64,000 nt of DNA from Bacillus cereus (GCF_025917685.1 NZ_CP089518.1:1985001-2049000); one strand, 5' to 3'. Shown: positions 27,285-36,206, counted from the stretch's first letter. Numbers and translations are program-made. The notes: generated by a model from the sequence alone, not told the origin.

Positions 27285-29690
27285 TTATTTCACAGTTTCA
27301 ACTTCATACATCGCTTTTAATGATTTCGTTTCTAGTGCTTGTCCCCAAGCTTCTTTATATGTGCCACGAGCTGTTTGGAAACGCGCATTTAACATCGTGA
27401 CCATACTTGTATTTTGTAGTATTTCTTTTATATGATTGAAGCCTAATCTCTCTGTCCAGTAGGCAGTACGCTCTCCGTAAATACCAGTTTCACGATAATA
27501 TTGCATGTAAGCTGTAGCGATGCGAAGGACATCATCTTCAGTAGGGACAATCATTACAAAATCAGCCTCGCGTACTTCAGTACCACCATTTCCGCCAATA
27601 TAAAGTTGGAATCCATTTTCGACACAAACAACGCCAAAATCTTTCGTCAGTACTTCCGCACAGTTACGTGGACAACCTGTTACACCCATCTTCATTTTAT
27701 GAGGCGTATCTACCATTTCTAATGATTGTTCAAGTAACATACCAAGTCCTAATGAATCTTTCGTACCGAATCGGCAGAAGCGAGAACCAACACATGATTT
27801 TACATTACGTAGAGATTTTGAATACGCATATCCCGAAGTCATATTTAAATCAGCCCATACGTTAGGTAAATCTTGTTTTTTAACACCATATAAGCCGATT
27901 CGGCTAGCACCAGTAATTTTCACAAGAGGAACATTATACTTTTTCGCAACTTCAGCAATTTTCATTAAATCATCAGCTGTTGTAACGCCTCCGTACATAC
28001 GTGGAATAACAGAGAATGTACCATCGTGCTGGATGTTACCATTCATTCTTTCATTAACGAAACGGGATGATTTATCATCTGCATATTCTTCTGGAATCAC
28101 CATACGTAAATAGTAATTTAGAGCAGGGCGACATTTTGAACAGCCATCTTCATGTGAAAAATCAAGAACATTTCGTACTTCTTTTGGTGATTTTAAACCT
28201 TTCTCATGAATCGCCGCTACGACTTCATCACGTGATAAAGTTGTACATCCACACATACCGGTAGACTGCGCAGAAGCATCAAAAGCATCTCCGAGTGTAT
28301 GAGATAAAACTTGTTCCACAAGCGGACGACATTTTCCACAAGACCCCGCCGCTTTCGTACATCCTTTTACTTCTTCAAAAGTAGTTAACTCTTGTTCTAA
28401 AATGGCATGAACGATTGTACCTTTCGTAACACCATTACATCCGCAAATCGTGTCATCCGCACTCATAGTAGCAACGTTAAGTTCACTTTCTTCACCAGCT
28501 TTGTGAAGAAGGGAAGTTGCTGTATATTCTTGTATATCTTCTTCTTTCTTTAACATGCTAAAGAGGCGTGTACCATCAGCAGTATCCCCGTATAAAACAA
28601 TACCAACGACTTTATTGTCACGAATTAATACCTTTTTATAGGAACGTTTACATTCGTCAAAGATTGATATTGCTTTCGTTTGATCATCTTCATATATTTG
28701 GCCAGCAGAGAATAAATCACAACCTGCAACTTTTAATTGCGTACCGACGATACTGCCCACATATCCATCAGTTTGTAAATTTGTTATATGCTTAGCTAAT
28801 GTTGCACCTTGTTCATAAAGAGGAGCAACAAGTCCATATGCGATACCATCATGTTCCGCGCATTCGCCAACTGCATAAATGGATTCATCATTTGTTTGCA
28901 TATAGTCGCTGACTACAATACCGCGATTTACAAGTAAACCAGCATCTTTTGCTATTTGAGTATTCGGACGTATTCCGACAGCCATTACGATTAACTCACA
29001 ATCTACAACTTCACCATCTTCAAATAGAATGCCCTCAACATGGTCTGTACCAAGAATCTTTACCGTTTTCTTTTCCATTAGAAACTTCATGCCTTGCGCT
29101 TCTAAATCTTCACGTAATAGAGAAGCTGCTTTGGAATCTAGTTGTTGCTCCATTAAGCTCGGCATTAAATGAACAACATGTACGTCCATTCCTAAGTCAA
29201 TAAGACCTCTTGCAGCTTCTAAACCAAGTAATCCACCACCAATGACAACGGCCTTTTTCTTTTCTTTAGCGGTATCAATCATAAATTGTGTATCTTCAAT
29301 TGTTCGAAATCCTGTTACACCAGGAAGGGTGGAACCTTCGACTGGTAAAATAAAAGCACTAGAACCTGTTGCGATAATGAGTTTGTCATATGTAAGAGTA
29401 CGACTCTTTTCTGTGATAATGATTTTATCTTCTCGGTTAATACTTTGAACTCTTTCATTTGTATACAAAGTTATTTCGTTTTCTTCGTACCAACTATATT
29501 CATTCATAATGATATCTTGCATATTTGTTTTGCCTTGTAAAACATGAGAGAGCATAATGCGGTTGTAGTTTGGATGCGGTTCATCTCCCAAAATAGTAAT
29601 CTCATATGAATCACTATCATGTTTTAATATTTCTTCCATACAGCGTATGCCAGCCATACCATTTCCGATCATAACTAAACGTTTTTTCAT
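27285..29690 (-). CDS. nasD: Nitrite reductase (NADH) large subunit
   Basis: An 801-residue cytoplasmic sirohaem enzyme reducing nitrite to ammonium. Order: FAD/NADH domain (VMIGNGMAGIRCMEEIL; VVIGGGLLGLEAARGL near 150), two BFD-like [2Fe-2S] segments (CGCNGVTKG near 415; CGCTTLSRDE near 480), then the ferredoxin-like and sirohaem/[4Fe-4S] domain with CVGSRFCRFGT near 630 and TGCPRNCAEV near 670. ATG at 29690 (MKKRLVMIG) follows AAAGGGG; the longer frame has no signal. Under an Fnr promoter it serves nitrite detoxification and fermentation redox balance. Confidence 0.95.
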   Translation of the reverse strand: MKKRLVMIGNGMAGIRCMEEILKHDSDSYEITILGDEPHPNYNRIMLSHVLQGKTNMQDIIMNEYSWYEENEITLYTNERVQSINREDKIIITEKSRTLTYDKLIIATGSSAFILPVEGSTLPGVTGFRTIEDTQFMIDTAKEKKKAVVIGGGLLGLEAARGLIDLGMDVHVVHLMPSLMEQQLDSKAASLLREDLEAQGMKFLMEKKTVKILGTDHVEGILFEDGEVVDCELIVMAVGIRPNTQIAKDAGLLVNRGIVVSDYMQTNDESIYAVGECAEHDGIAYGLVAPLYEQGATLAKHITNLQTDGYVGSIVGTQLKVAGCDLFSAGQIYEDDQTKAISIFDECKRSYKKVLIRDNKVVGIVLYGDTADGTRLFSMLKKEEDIQEYTATSLLHKAGEESELNVATMSADDTICGCNGVTKGTIVHAILEQELTTFEEVKGCTKAAGSCGKCRPLVEQVLSHTLGDAFDASAQSTGMCGCTTLSRDEVVAAIHEKGLKSPKEVRNVLDFSHEDGCSKCRPALNYYLRMVIPEEYADDKSSRFVNERMNGNIQHDGTFSVIPRMYGGVTTADDLMKIAEVAKKYNVPLVKITGASRIGLYGVKKQDLPNVWADLNMTSGYAYSKSLRNVKSCVGSRFCRFGTKDSLGLGMLLEQSLEMVDTPHKMKMGVTGCPRNCAEVLTKDFGVVCVENGFQLYIGGNGGTEVREADFVMIVPTEDDVLRIATAYMQYYRETGIYGERTAYWTERLGFNHIKEILQNTSMVTMLNARFQTARGTYKEAWGQALETKSLKAMYEVETVK

Positions 29691-29738
29691 ATTTATTTCC
29701 CCTTTTATGTGAATTGCTGAACAAAGTATTATATTCTC

Positions 29739-29781
29739 ATTATAGAAAATCAAAAAAGGGGAAGATGTGATGTTTATCACA
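29739..29781 (-). promoter_or_regulatory. Fnr-activated nasD operon promoter
   Basis: Perfect Fnr box TGTGA-N6-TCACA at 29766-29781 and -10 TATAAT (29744-29739 on the minus strand), with the same spacing as at narG and moaA. Confidence 0.9.
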
Positions 29782-29878
29782 TTTTTATAATGATTCACAA
29801 ATTGTTAAAATTCGGATTTATGTGAAGGGAGAAGCGAAAGGGAATTTGGTTATATGGATAGAGGGGGAGGGGAAGTAT

Positions 29879-29928
29879 AAATAAAGTGAAGGACATGAGC
29901 ATTTATACTCATGTCCTTCACTTTATTT
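29879..29928 (-). terminator. Terminator after ric, 21-bp perfect stem
   Basis: Arms 29879-29899 and 29908-29928 with an 8-nt loop; the right arm reaches the ric stop codon. Confidence 0.8.
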
Positions 29929-30634
29929 ATGCTTTTGTAATTGCACGCGGAAATAAAATATTATTTTCTAAATGAATATGCTCAAATAAATCAGATTCAA
30001 TGGCTTCAAGGCGCTGGTAAACAAGGCGATAAGTGCCGCAAGCTCCTTCTGGTGGAGTAAAGTCATCTGTCACCCTACGAAGTTCTTTAATAATATTGCC
30101 AGCATGGTTATGTTCATTCTCCAACTCATCTACTACTTTACGTAACTTTGTATAGTTTTCATCAGTTGGATTTCGTTCGAATTCTAAAATTAATGGGAAA
30201 TCCTCTGTTTCTTCTTTAATTAAATGTTGTTCTAATTCAATCTTAAGTTCATGAAATAGTTTATGAGTTTGAGCTAAATGAGGCTGATTTGCCCCATGAA
30301 CACGTAATACCTTAGTCACATATGGACTTAACTGTGGCAACTCTTCATTCAAATAGCGATGATGCTTATTAATTACATAATCAATCAATTCACGATATGA
30401 AGCATTTTTCCAATCAATTTCCGATTCATTTAATAGTTTCGTTTTATGATAAAGCGTATTTAACTCTGTAATTACTTCAGAAGCTGATAAATTTCTTTCA
30501 TTAATTGCATCAATCAGTGGTCTATTACCACCACAGCAAAAGTCTATTCTATATGATTTAAAAAGGTCACTAGCTTTCGGGAATTGCGTAACAATCTCAC
30601 CAACAATTGAAGTTTCAGTAAATGTATGTTCCAT
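29927..30634 (-). CDS. ric: Iron-sulfur cluster repair di-iron protein (ScdA/YtfE/RIC)
   Basis: A 235-residue protein. The N-terminal ScdA_N domain has the conserved DFCCGGNRPL near residue 31. The C-terminal hemerythrin-like four-helix bundle has the iron-binding histidines HHRYLNEELP near 92, HELKIELEQHLIKEE near 130, ENEHNHAG near 170 and EHIHLENNILFPR near 220. It repairs Fe-S clusters after NO or oxidative damage, which fits nitrite metabolism next door. A near-consensus Fnr box precedes it. Confidence 0.92.
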   Translation of the reverse strand: MEHTFTETSIVGEIVTQFPKASDLFKSYRIDFCCGGNRPLIDAINERNLSASEVITELNTLYHKTKLLNESEIDWKNASYRELIDYVINKHHRYLNEELPQLSPYVTKVLRVHGANQPHLAQTHKLFHELKIELEQHLIKEETEDFPLILEFERNPTDENYTKLRKVVDELENEHNHAGNIIKELRRVTDDFTPPEGACGTYRLVYQRLEAIESDLFEHIHLENNILFPRAITKA

Positions 30635-30674
30635 ATGAATACCTCCATAAAGTTTAAATGTAATATCTAAATCA

Positions 30675-30717
30675 AGAATAGCGATAATTTAAAATCAATG
30701 TGGTGATTGAAATCACT
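30675..30717 (-). promoter_or_regulatory. Probable Fnr-regulated ric promoter
   Basis: GGTGA-N6-TCACT at 30702-30717 (one mismatch per half-site) and a weaker -10 TATTCT (30680-30675), at the same 29.5-bp spacing as the three strong sites. Confidence 0.65.
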
Positions 30718-30798
30718 TATTATGTGTCATTTTTGAGAATAATAAAATGAGTTTTATAAAAGGAAGGGGGAGGGTAATTCGTCGCAATAGTTTCTGAT

Positions 30799-30835
30799 AA
30801 TAAAAAAGAAGCTTACTAGAAGCTTCTTTTTTATT
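30799..30835. terminator. Terminator, 16-bp perfect stem
   Basis: AATAAAAAAGAAGCTT / AAGCTTCTTTTTTATT, immediately past the Excalibur-protein gene on the minus strand. Confidence 0.85.
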
Positions 30836-30836
30836 A

Positions 30837-31787
30837 CTATTTTTCACACGCGACTCCATCACCATCACGATCAAGGTGAGAGCTGTAACCTGGCTGATCT
30901 CTATATAATGGAGCTTTCCCAGCAGCTCTAACTGCGGCACAATTTTTGTAATATGCGTTACTAGTATTTCCTGCAGCTGGTTGTGTTTGAGTTTGCTGTG
31001 CTTTTTGTTGTTCCTGTTGTACGAGAGCTTGTTCAGCGGCTTGACGTTGTTGCTCTTCTTGTTGTTTGCGAGCTTGTTCATCAGCTTGACGTTGTTGCTC
31101 TTCTTGTTGTTTGCGAGCTTGTTCATCAGCTTGATGTTGTTGTTCTTCTTGTTGTTTACGGGCCTGTTCTACAGCTTGACGCTGTTGCTCTTCTTGTTGT
31201 TTACGGACCTGTTCTACAGCTTGACGCTGTTGCTCTTCTTGCTTACGAGCTAGTTCATCAGCTTGGCGTTTCTCATCCTCTTGCTTACGAGCCAGTTCAT
31301 CAGCTTGACGTTTCTCATCTTCTTGCTTACGAGTTTTTTCGTCCGCTTCTTTCTTTTCTAATTCCTTTTTCTTTTCGTCATCTTTTTTCTCTTCACTATT
31401 AGAAGCGACTTGTTTATTCGTTGCTGTCGTTTTTTCAGAAGAAGGACCTGAAATACCTAATAGCGCAACAAAAATGACAAATAAAATAGCTGTAATAATA
31501 AATTGTTTTTTTGCTACACCGGTTTTCTTAATTACAGATAAGATTGCTAGAACAAGGAAGAAAATAAATAAAACAAAGCTTAAAATAGAAAAGAATTCAA
31601 CAATTGGGTGATTAGAAGTCTCTGCGCCAGTTATTATTAAGACGATTGAAATCATAAAAAGAATAACGGTAGAACGACCATATTGTTTTACTTTACCATT
31701 TTTCTTAAAGAACGAGATGATGCAAAGAATTAAAAGGATAAAAGCAATAAAAAATAAAGCCGCACCAATATTACTCAATACTGTCAT
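30837..31787 (-). CDS. Membrane protein with EK/Q-rich repeats and Excalibur domain
   Basis: 316 residues in three parts: three or four TM segments (residues 1-120), a long charged region of tandem ~11-residue repeats of the type RQADELARKQE / RQAVEQARKQQEE predicted as helical coiled coil (about 130-265), and a C-terminal Excalibur calcium-binding domain (YYKNCAAVRAAGKAPLYRDQPGY, then DRDGDGVACEK). ATG at 31787 follows GGAGGTATTC. The domain layout suggests a membrane-anchored stalk carrying an extracellular Ca2+-binding head. The role is unknown. Confidence 0.8.
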   Translation of the reverse strand: MTVLSNIGAALFFIAFILLILCIISFFKKNGKVKQYGRSTVILFMISIVLIITGAETSNHPIVEFFSILSFVLFIFFLVLAILSVIKKTGVAKKQFIITAILFVIFVALLGISGPSSEKTTATNKQVASNSEEKKDDEKKKELEKKEADEKTRKQEDEKRQADELARKQEDEKRQADELARKQEEQQRQAVEQVRKQQEEQQRQAVEQARKQQEEQQHQADEQARKQQEEQQRQADEQARKQQEEQQRQAAEQALVQQEQQKAQQTQTQPAAGNTSNAYYKNCAAVRAAGKAPLYRDQPGYSSHLDRDGDGVACEK

Positions 31788-31999
31788 TTGAATACCTCCA
31801 TTTGTAAGATTTTCTCTATTGATTATATAAAAATCCATTGGGAATTACAGGATTTTTAATAAAATAAAAAGATTTATATTATTTTTAATAGATAGATAAA
31901 CAGTTATTTTATATATAAAGAAAAATGGATTTAATTACTATTACTTTTTGAAAAAAATTTCATAGATTATAGTATCTCATTTGAAAGGAGGAGATTTGA

Positions 32000-32152
32000 A
32001 TGGAATTTCAATTATTAGTGAATTGCGTGTTACAAGAAGGGAATGCTTACTTTTTAGTAACAAAAGTAGATGATGTTATTACGTTGAAAGTGCCAATTAC
32101 AGCAGGAGTAGCAGGTTTGTTTTTAGCTTTAGGTGTACCAAGATGTTCTTAA
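32000..32152 (+). CDS. 50-residue peptide, unrecognised
   Basis: An ATG at 32000, eight bases after AAAGGAGGAG, opens a frame MEFQLLVNCV... ending ALGVPRCS, followed by its own terminator. The second half (VPITAGVAGLFLALGV) is hydrophobic enough for one membrane pass. The strong ribosome site and terminator argue that it is expressed. Function unknown. Confidence 0.6.
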   Translation: MEFQLLVNCVLQEGNAYFLVTKVDDVITLKVPITAGVAGLFLALGVPRCS

Positions 32153-32163
32153 TCTAGCTTTTG

Positions 32164-32203
32164 ATAGTAAAAGGATGGGGGACAAGCCTTATCCTTTTAC
32201 TAT
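32164..32203 (+). terminator. Terminator-like hairpin after the 50-residue peptide gene
   Basis: 13-bp perfect arms ATAGTAAAAGGAT / ATCCTTTTACTAT with a weak T tract. Confidence 0.6.
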
Positions 32204-32391
32204 TACATAATTTTTTTATGTAAACTAAATGAGTTTTTTAATATTATTTTTGCCATAGCACGTTTAAAACAGACATGCATATACTATAATGTTTCATTGG
32301 CCTTTGATGAGAAACGATAGTTTTAAAAAGTGTATCGAAAGTAGAAGTGATACTTTTTTTAATAATGAAAAAATATGAGGTGCTAGTATAT

Positions 32392-32601
32392 ATGAAAAGA
32401 CGGACGTATGATATTCCAGTCGCGTTGCGAAGAGAATGGTTTTTAATAGAGTTAGCGCATTTAACAAAGAAATACGGAATTGAAATTGCAAATAGTAAAA
32501 TAGAAGATGCACCATTTCTAAGAGATCAAGTTACAGAATTGAAAATAGGAGCTGGTTTGCAATACGATAAATATGATGATGAGTACATCATCGAGTTTTA
32601 A
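32392..32601 (+). CDS. Small conserved-looking protein, unrecognised
   Basis: 69 residues, MKRRTYDIPVALRREWFLIELAHLTKKYG..., soluble and charged, ending DDEYIIEF. ATG at 32392 follows GAGGTG; in-frame codons further up lack a site. It is monocistronic with a strong terminator. Confidence 0.6.
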   Translation: MKRRTYDIPVALRREWFLIELAHLTKKYGIEIANSKIEDAPFLRDQVTELKIGAGLQYDKYDDEYIIEF

Positions 32602-32607
32602 ATAAAG

Positions 32608-32658
32608 AAGCTGCGTATAAAAGGTTATTAAAGAGACCTTTTATACGCAGCTTTTTTT
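32608..32658 (+). terminator. Intrinsic terminator, 18-bp stem
   Basis: Arms 32608-32625 and 32636-32653, followed by a run of T. Confidence 0.85.
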
Positions 32659-32871
32659 GTAAAGAGAAAGCTTTATTGAGAAATATTTAAAACGCTTCTT
32701 GCAAAAAGGAATGAAGGGATGCTGAGAGAATAACGTTTGATAAGAAAGGAATGTGGCTATTAATTTCTTATTCAAATGTATCGTAAAAATAATTGATTAA
32801 ATGGAATTTAAAACAATTGGTGTTCAATGTAATGGTATCGCTTTCTTTCGGGCGGGAAAAGGGGGATTTTA

Positions 32872-34476
32872 ATGGGGATTATGAAAAGGTGTATCGTATT
32901 ACTTATTGTACTTTGTTTTATGAGTCCGATGGTTGTTAGTACAAATGTACACGCAGAGGTTGTAACAGAGATTAAGACTGGCTTTCCAGATCAAGAAGTA
33001 TTTACTCCTGGAGAATGGTTTTTAGGTCAGAAACCTGCTAATTATGATGAGAATAAACCACCAATTCTCTTTGTACAAGGAAGAAATGGTAATGCGGATA
33101 GTTGGTATGGAAAGACAGTATATCATGAGATGAATGATATGTACGATTATGCTTTGAAAGCAGGCTATCAAACTGTATTTATTCAATTATATGATGCCGC
33201 GGGGAAAGGATCTGCTAGCCAATGGGATAATGGAAAATTGTTAGCACAAAAGCTTGAAGAGATTTATAATCATTTTGGCAAAAAAGTAAATATTGTAGCT
33301 CACAGTAAAGGTGGTATTGATACACAAGCTGCGGTAGTTGGATATGGAGCAAATCGATTTGTTGGAAATGTTATTACGCTTGCCACTCCACATTACGGAT
33401 CAAATTTAGCGGATTTATCATATAGTTGGTGGGCAGGGTGGCTTGCCTCTATATTAGGTCAAAAAGATGATGGGACATATTCATTACAAATAGGTGAAAT
33501 GGCAAAGTTTCGTTCTACAATAGATAATAATCCTGCAGCTAAATTAAACCGTTACTATACGGCTACTGGGACAAGCTGGGGACCTGTTTTTTCAGCATTA
33601 TCTATGGGCGGGTTGTATTTGTCATCATACGGTTCTAATGATGGGTTAGTGAACGAGTGGAGTGCTAAGTTACCATATGGAACACATTTATTTACAGATT
33701 CACGGTTTGATCATGATAATATACGAAAAGGTTCAGCTGTTTTCGCACGAATTGAACCATATTTACGGACAGCGAATGTACCAGTACCGGTTTTATTAAC
33801 CCCAAGTAATAGTTCGGAGGAAAAGGTAGAACAATTAAACACAACCTCTAATCAAGCTATTTTAGGAGGAGAGTTGTCACAAAATCAGTGGGTAGGGCAA
33901 ACTGTCGCAGTTGATAAAAAGGCAGAAGGGGTAGTTTCTGTTTTAACAGCTTCTTCGGATGTAGAAATACAACTAATATCTCCAAAAGGAAAAATTTATA
34001 CAAATAAAGATAGTGCTGTATCTACTGGTGAAGGTGAATCTTTCTTTAAAGGAGCGACTATAAGAACATTTAAATTTGATAAAATGGAAGCAGGAGAATG
34101 GCAAGTTAAAATGATGGCGAAGCAGCCGAATGATGCATATTTAATCGTAACCGATTACAAAAAAGATGCTCCGTTCGTCCTTCAAATGCCGGTAAAAGTT
34201 AAAGTAAATAAAGCAGAGTATAAACTCAAAAAATCACCTGTAGCTCCAGAAATGAAAGGCGATCTTTCAGTAACAGTAAGAGTAATTAATAAAGATGGAA
34301 AGTTAGTTTCTGAATCAAATGAATCGCAAAATATTAATACAAATACATTTACAGGTGCTTTGAAAAATATAGAACAGCCGGGTGTATATAACGTTACAAT
34401 TGATATAAAAGGGATGAATAAGGAAGGACAACCTTATAATCGTACGATAGTTAAGTCGGTTTATGTGGAGAAGTAG
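32872..34476 (+). CDS. Secreted lipase/esterase-like alpha/beta hydrolase
   Basis: 534 residues. A signal peptide (KRCIVLLIVLCFMSPMVV, cleavage probably after VHA near residue 28) is followed by an alpha/beta hydrolase domain: oxyanion segment ILFVQGRNGNADSW near 64, nucleophile elbow AHSKGG with Ser about 145, and a candidate catalytic His about 281 in FDHDN. The last ~220 residues form a beta-rich tail of two repeats, perhaps for binding. The ATG lies six bases after AAAGGGGG. It is probably an extracellular triacylglycerol lipase or esterase; the exact substrate is unknown. Confidence 0.82.
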   Translation: MGIMKRCIVLLIVLCFMSPMVVSTNVHAEVVTEIKTGFPDQEVFTPGEWFLGQKPANYDENKPPILFVQGRNGNADSWYGKTVYHEMNDMYDYALKAGYQTVFIQLYDAAGKGSASQWDNGKLLAQKLEEIYNHFGKKVNIVAHSKGGIDTQAAVVGYGANRFVGNVITLATPHYGSNLADLSYSWWAGWLASILGQKDDGTYSLQIGEMAKFRSTIDNNPAAKLNRYYTATGTSWGPVFSALSMGGLYLSSYGSNDGLVNEWSAKLPYGTHLFTDSRFDHDNIRKGSAVFARIEPYLRTANVPVPVLLTPSNSSEEKVEQLNTTSNQAILGGELSQNQWVGQTVAVDKKAEGVVSVLTASSDVEIQLISPKGKIYTNKDSAVSTGEGESFFKGATIRTFKFDKMEAGEWQVKMMAKQPNDAYLIVTDYKKDAPFVLQMPVKVKVNKAEYKLKKSPVAPEMKGDLSVTVRVINKDGKLVSESNESQNINTNTFTGALKNIEQPGVYNVTIDIKGMNKEGQPYNRTIVKSVYVEK

Positions 34477-34500
34477 GAAAGAATGAATAGGTTTTAATAA

Positions 34501-34544
34501 AAAAAGTGCCGAATTCTTGTGGTAGAAGGATTTCGGCACTTTTT
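34501..34544 (+). terminator. Lipase-gene terminator
   Basis: 13-bp arms AAAAAGTGCCGAA / TTCGGCACTTTTT. Confidence 0.8.
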
Positions 34545-34633
34545 CATATTTAGTAAATGAATAGAAAAGTGAAATGGGAGTTTATGTTGTATAAGAGGAC
34601 GATAGGAATCAAAAAACGTTATGCAATAAAAAA

Positions 34634-34652
34634 AGATACTAAATTAGTATCT
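34634..34652 (-). terminator. Terminator of the Cys-rich BclA-CTD protein gene
   Basis: AGATACTAAATTAGTATCT, followed on the minus strand by seven T. Confidence 0.65.
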
Positions 34653-34670
34653 GAATGTGAGGGAATAGTA

Positions 34671-35255
34671 TTAACTTAGTTTTGTAACTGTTAATTCAAC
34701 TGAATTTATACCATTATCACAAGTTACAATACTTTGATGATTGAAGCCACTATTATTTCTAAGTTGAAGAGTTGAATTAGCGGGTACCGTAACAATAGTT
34801 TCGCCAACTAGTTGAAGGCATTCGTTATTTGATGAAGTATTCATTTGAAAAGCGAAATCACCTTGACTATTAGCAAGTGGATTGTTATTTAAAAATATAG
34901 TTATGACTGGAATATGGGGAAATACAGGATTTAACGTAGTGTTAATACTTGAAATGAAAGAAATTCTATAATCACCAGCTTTACTAAATTGTATAGTAGT
35001 CGGATTTAGTAAGGAAACTCCTCCTGCCAAAGGGCCAACGTGATTAAACGGAAAAGAACCGCCAAAAGGAACAGTGATAAACTCAGTTTGCCAAAAAGTG
35101 CCGTAAGCAGGCCTAGATGATTTATGTGAATGGTCGCATGAACATTTTTTATACGAACGGGAAGATTGATGGCATGAACATTTTTTATATGAACTAGAAG
35201 AAGAGTGGCATGAACATCTTTTATATGAACTTGAAGAATGATAGTATGAACCCAA
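34671..35255 (-). CDS. Cys/Ser/His-rich protein with BclA-like C-terminal domain
   Basis: 194 residues. Residues 1-45 contain three near-repeats of the type S-Y-K-[KR]-C-S-C-[HD] separated by serine runs, likely for disulfide cross-linking or metal binding. Residues 50-194 resemble the C1q/TNF-like jelly roll of exosporium glycoprotein BclA and ExsF/BxpB (AYGTFWQTEFITVP, GDYRISFISSI, VPANSTLQLRNNSG, VELTVTKLS). No collagen repeats or exosporium leader are present. The start is a TTG at 35255, placed 4-8 bases after AGGAGG; the open frame continues upstream without a site. Spore-surface location is inferred from the fold and neighbours. Confidence 0.7.
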   Translation of the reverse strand: MGSYYHSSSSYKRCSCHSSSSSYKKCSCHQSSRSYKKCSCDHSHKSSRPAYGTFWQTEFITVPFGGSFPFNHVGPLAGGVSLLNPTTIQFSKAGDYRISFISSINTTLNPVFPHIPVITIFLNNNPLANSQGDFAFQMNTSSNNECLQLVGETIVTVPANSTLQLRNNSGFNHQSIVTCDNGINSVELTVTKLS

Positions 35256-35445
35256 TATATTACCTCCTATTATTAATAAATGTATTACACATAGTAGTTT
35301 ATGCAATCGAAAAGCAATTGGCGTGTATACTTGTCCATATATAAGGTAATAGATTTGGGATAAAAAGCTGGCATAATATAAAGTGCTCTAATGAGGAGAT
35401 ATAGTTTTCAAAAAAATGGAGTTAGAATATTCAATGTAATGAATT

Positions 35446-35595
35446 TTGGAGAAGAAAAAGGATGAATACTTAGCAGATAACTCTATCCAAGGTTTTAAAA
35501 TGTTGAAGTATTTAAACTTTAAGATAGTATATCGCCAAAGTAAAGAAGAGAAGTATTTAAAGGACAGCATTTTAGTGAAACAGAGAAATGGATAA
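35446..35595 (+). pseudogene. 3' fragment of an unidentified gene
   Basis: An open frame without ribosome site reads EKKKDEYLADNSIQGFKMLKYL...ILVKQRNG and stops at 35593-35595, directly before a good terminator. The order frame-stop-hairpin looks like the surviving tail of a gene. I do not recognise the family. Confidence 0.3.
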
Positions 35596-35633
35596 AGCGA
35601 TGATTAAGTTTTTACTTAGTCGTCGCTTTTTAT
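35595..35633 (+). terminator. Intrinsic terminator
   Basis: AAGCGATGATTAAG (35595-35608) pairs with CTTAGTCGTCGCTT (35615-35628) with two G-T pairs; a T-run follows. Confidence 0.65.
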
Positions 35634-35785
35634 TTATGTAGTTGTGCAGGAAGAAGGAAAAAAATATCGAATGAATGTAATTATACAGAATTGTTTGTAT
35701 TTATTATGAATAGTAGTTAAAGATACGTTAGTCATATTTCAAACAGTAAGAAAAGAGAGATTAAATAATAGAGGGAGCAACTTAC

Positions 35786-36061
35786 ATGGAAAATATATTA
35801 AAGGTATCCTCAAAATCAAGTCCGAATTCAGTGGCAGGTGCAATAGCGGGCGTACTAAGAGCAAGTGGCAATGTAGAAATCCAAGTAATTGGAGCTGGTT
35901 CTTTAAATCAAGCGATTAAAGCGATTGCGATTGCAAGAGGTTTTGTCGCTCCAAGTGGAATTGACTTGGTTCTTGTTCCAGCGTTTCAAGAGGTTACTAT
36001 CGATAATCAAGAAAGAACAGCAATCAAATTAATTGTAGGTCCTAGAAGAAAAAGGTCTTAA
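35786..36061 (+). CDS. spoVS: Stage V sporulation protein S family protein
   Basis: A 91-residue SpoVS/Alba-like nucleic-acid-binding protein: LKVSSKSSPNSVAGAIAGVLR, IGAGSLNQAIKAIAIARGFVAPSG and ERTAIKLIVGPR are near-identical to the family pattern. SpoVS is needed for stage V of sporulation. It may be a paralogue rather than the primary spoVS, since the surroundings are accessory. The ATG follows GAGGGAGCAAC. Confidence 0.85.
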   Translation: MENILKVSSKSSPNSVAGAIAGVLRASGNVEIQVIGAGSLNQAIKAIAIARGFVAPSGIDLVLVPAFQEVTIDNQERTAIKLIVGPRRKRS

Positions 36062-36098
36062 TAGCGAGCACTAATATAAGGGGATTTGAAAAGGTCAA

Positions 36099-36206
36099 TA
36101 GACTCCAAAAAGTTAGACACGTTATTTCATTTGACAGTTCCTTGGGCTTGGATACAGTATTGTACCGGATTCATGACTTTTAATTTCCACGTATATTTAT
36201 CGGATT
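36099..36206 (-). mobile_element. IS3-family relic (terminal repeat and transposase C-terminus)
   Basis: On the minus strand 36206-36127 reads SDKYTWKLKVMNPVQYCIQAQ and then a stop, matching the typical C-terminal end of IS3-family OrfB (W-x-L-K-x-M-x-P-x-x-Y-R). It is followed by TGTCTAACTTTTTGGAGTC (36120-36102), which looks like an IS3 terminal inverted repeat. Upstream frame is lost. Confidence 0.5.

Larger units (their letters stand above)
35256..35785. other. Intergenic stretch with a decayed gene fragment
   Basis: It carries the minus-strand promoter region of the Cys-rich protein gene, a 49-codon coding-like fragment with terminator (35446-35628) and the spoVS-like promoter region. 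Confidence 0.4.

Noticed and set aside
30981..31402. Leucine-rich plus-strand frames opposite the Excalibur-protein repeats
   Set aside because: Shadows of the charged repeats on the other strand; no start signal.
32294..32515. Minus-strand 73-codon frame opposite the small gene at 32392
   Set aside because: No ribosome site; the plus-strand gene has good start and terminator.
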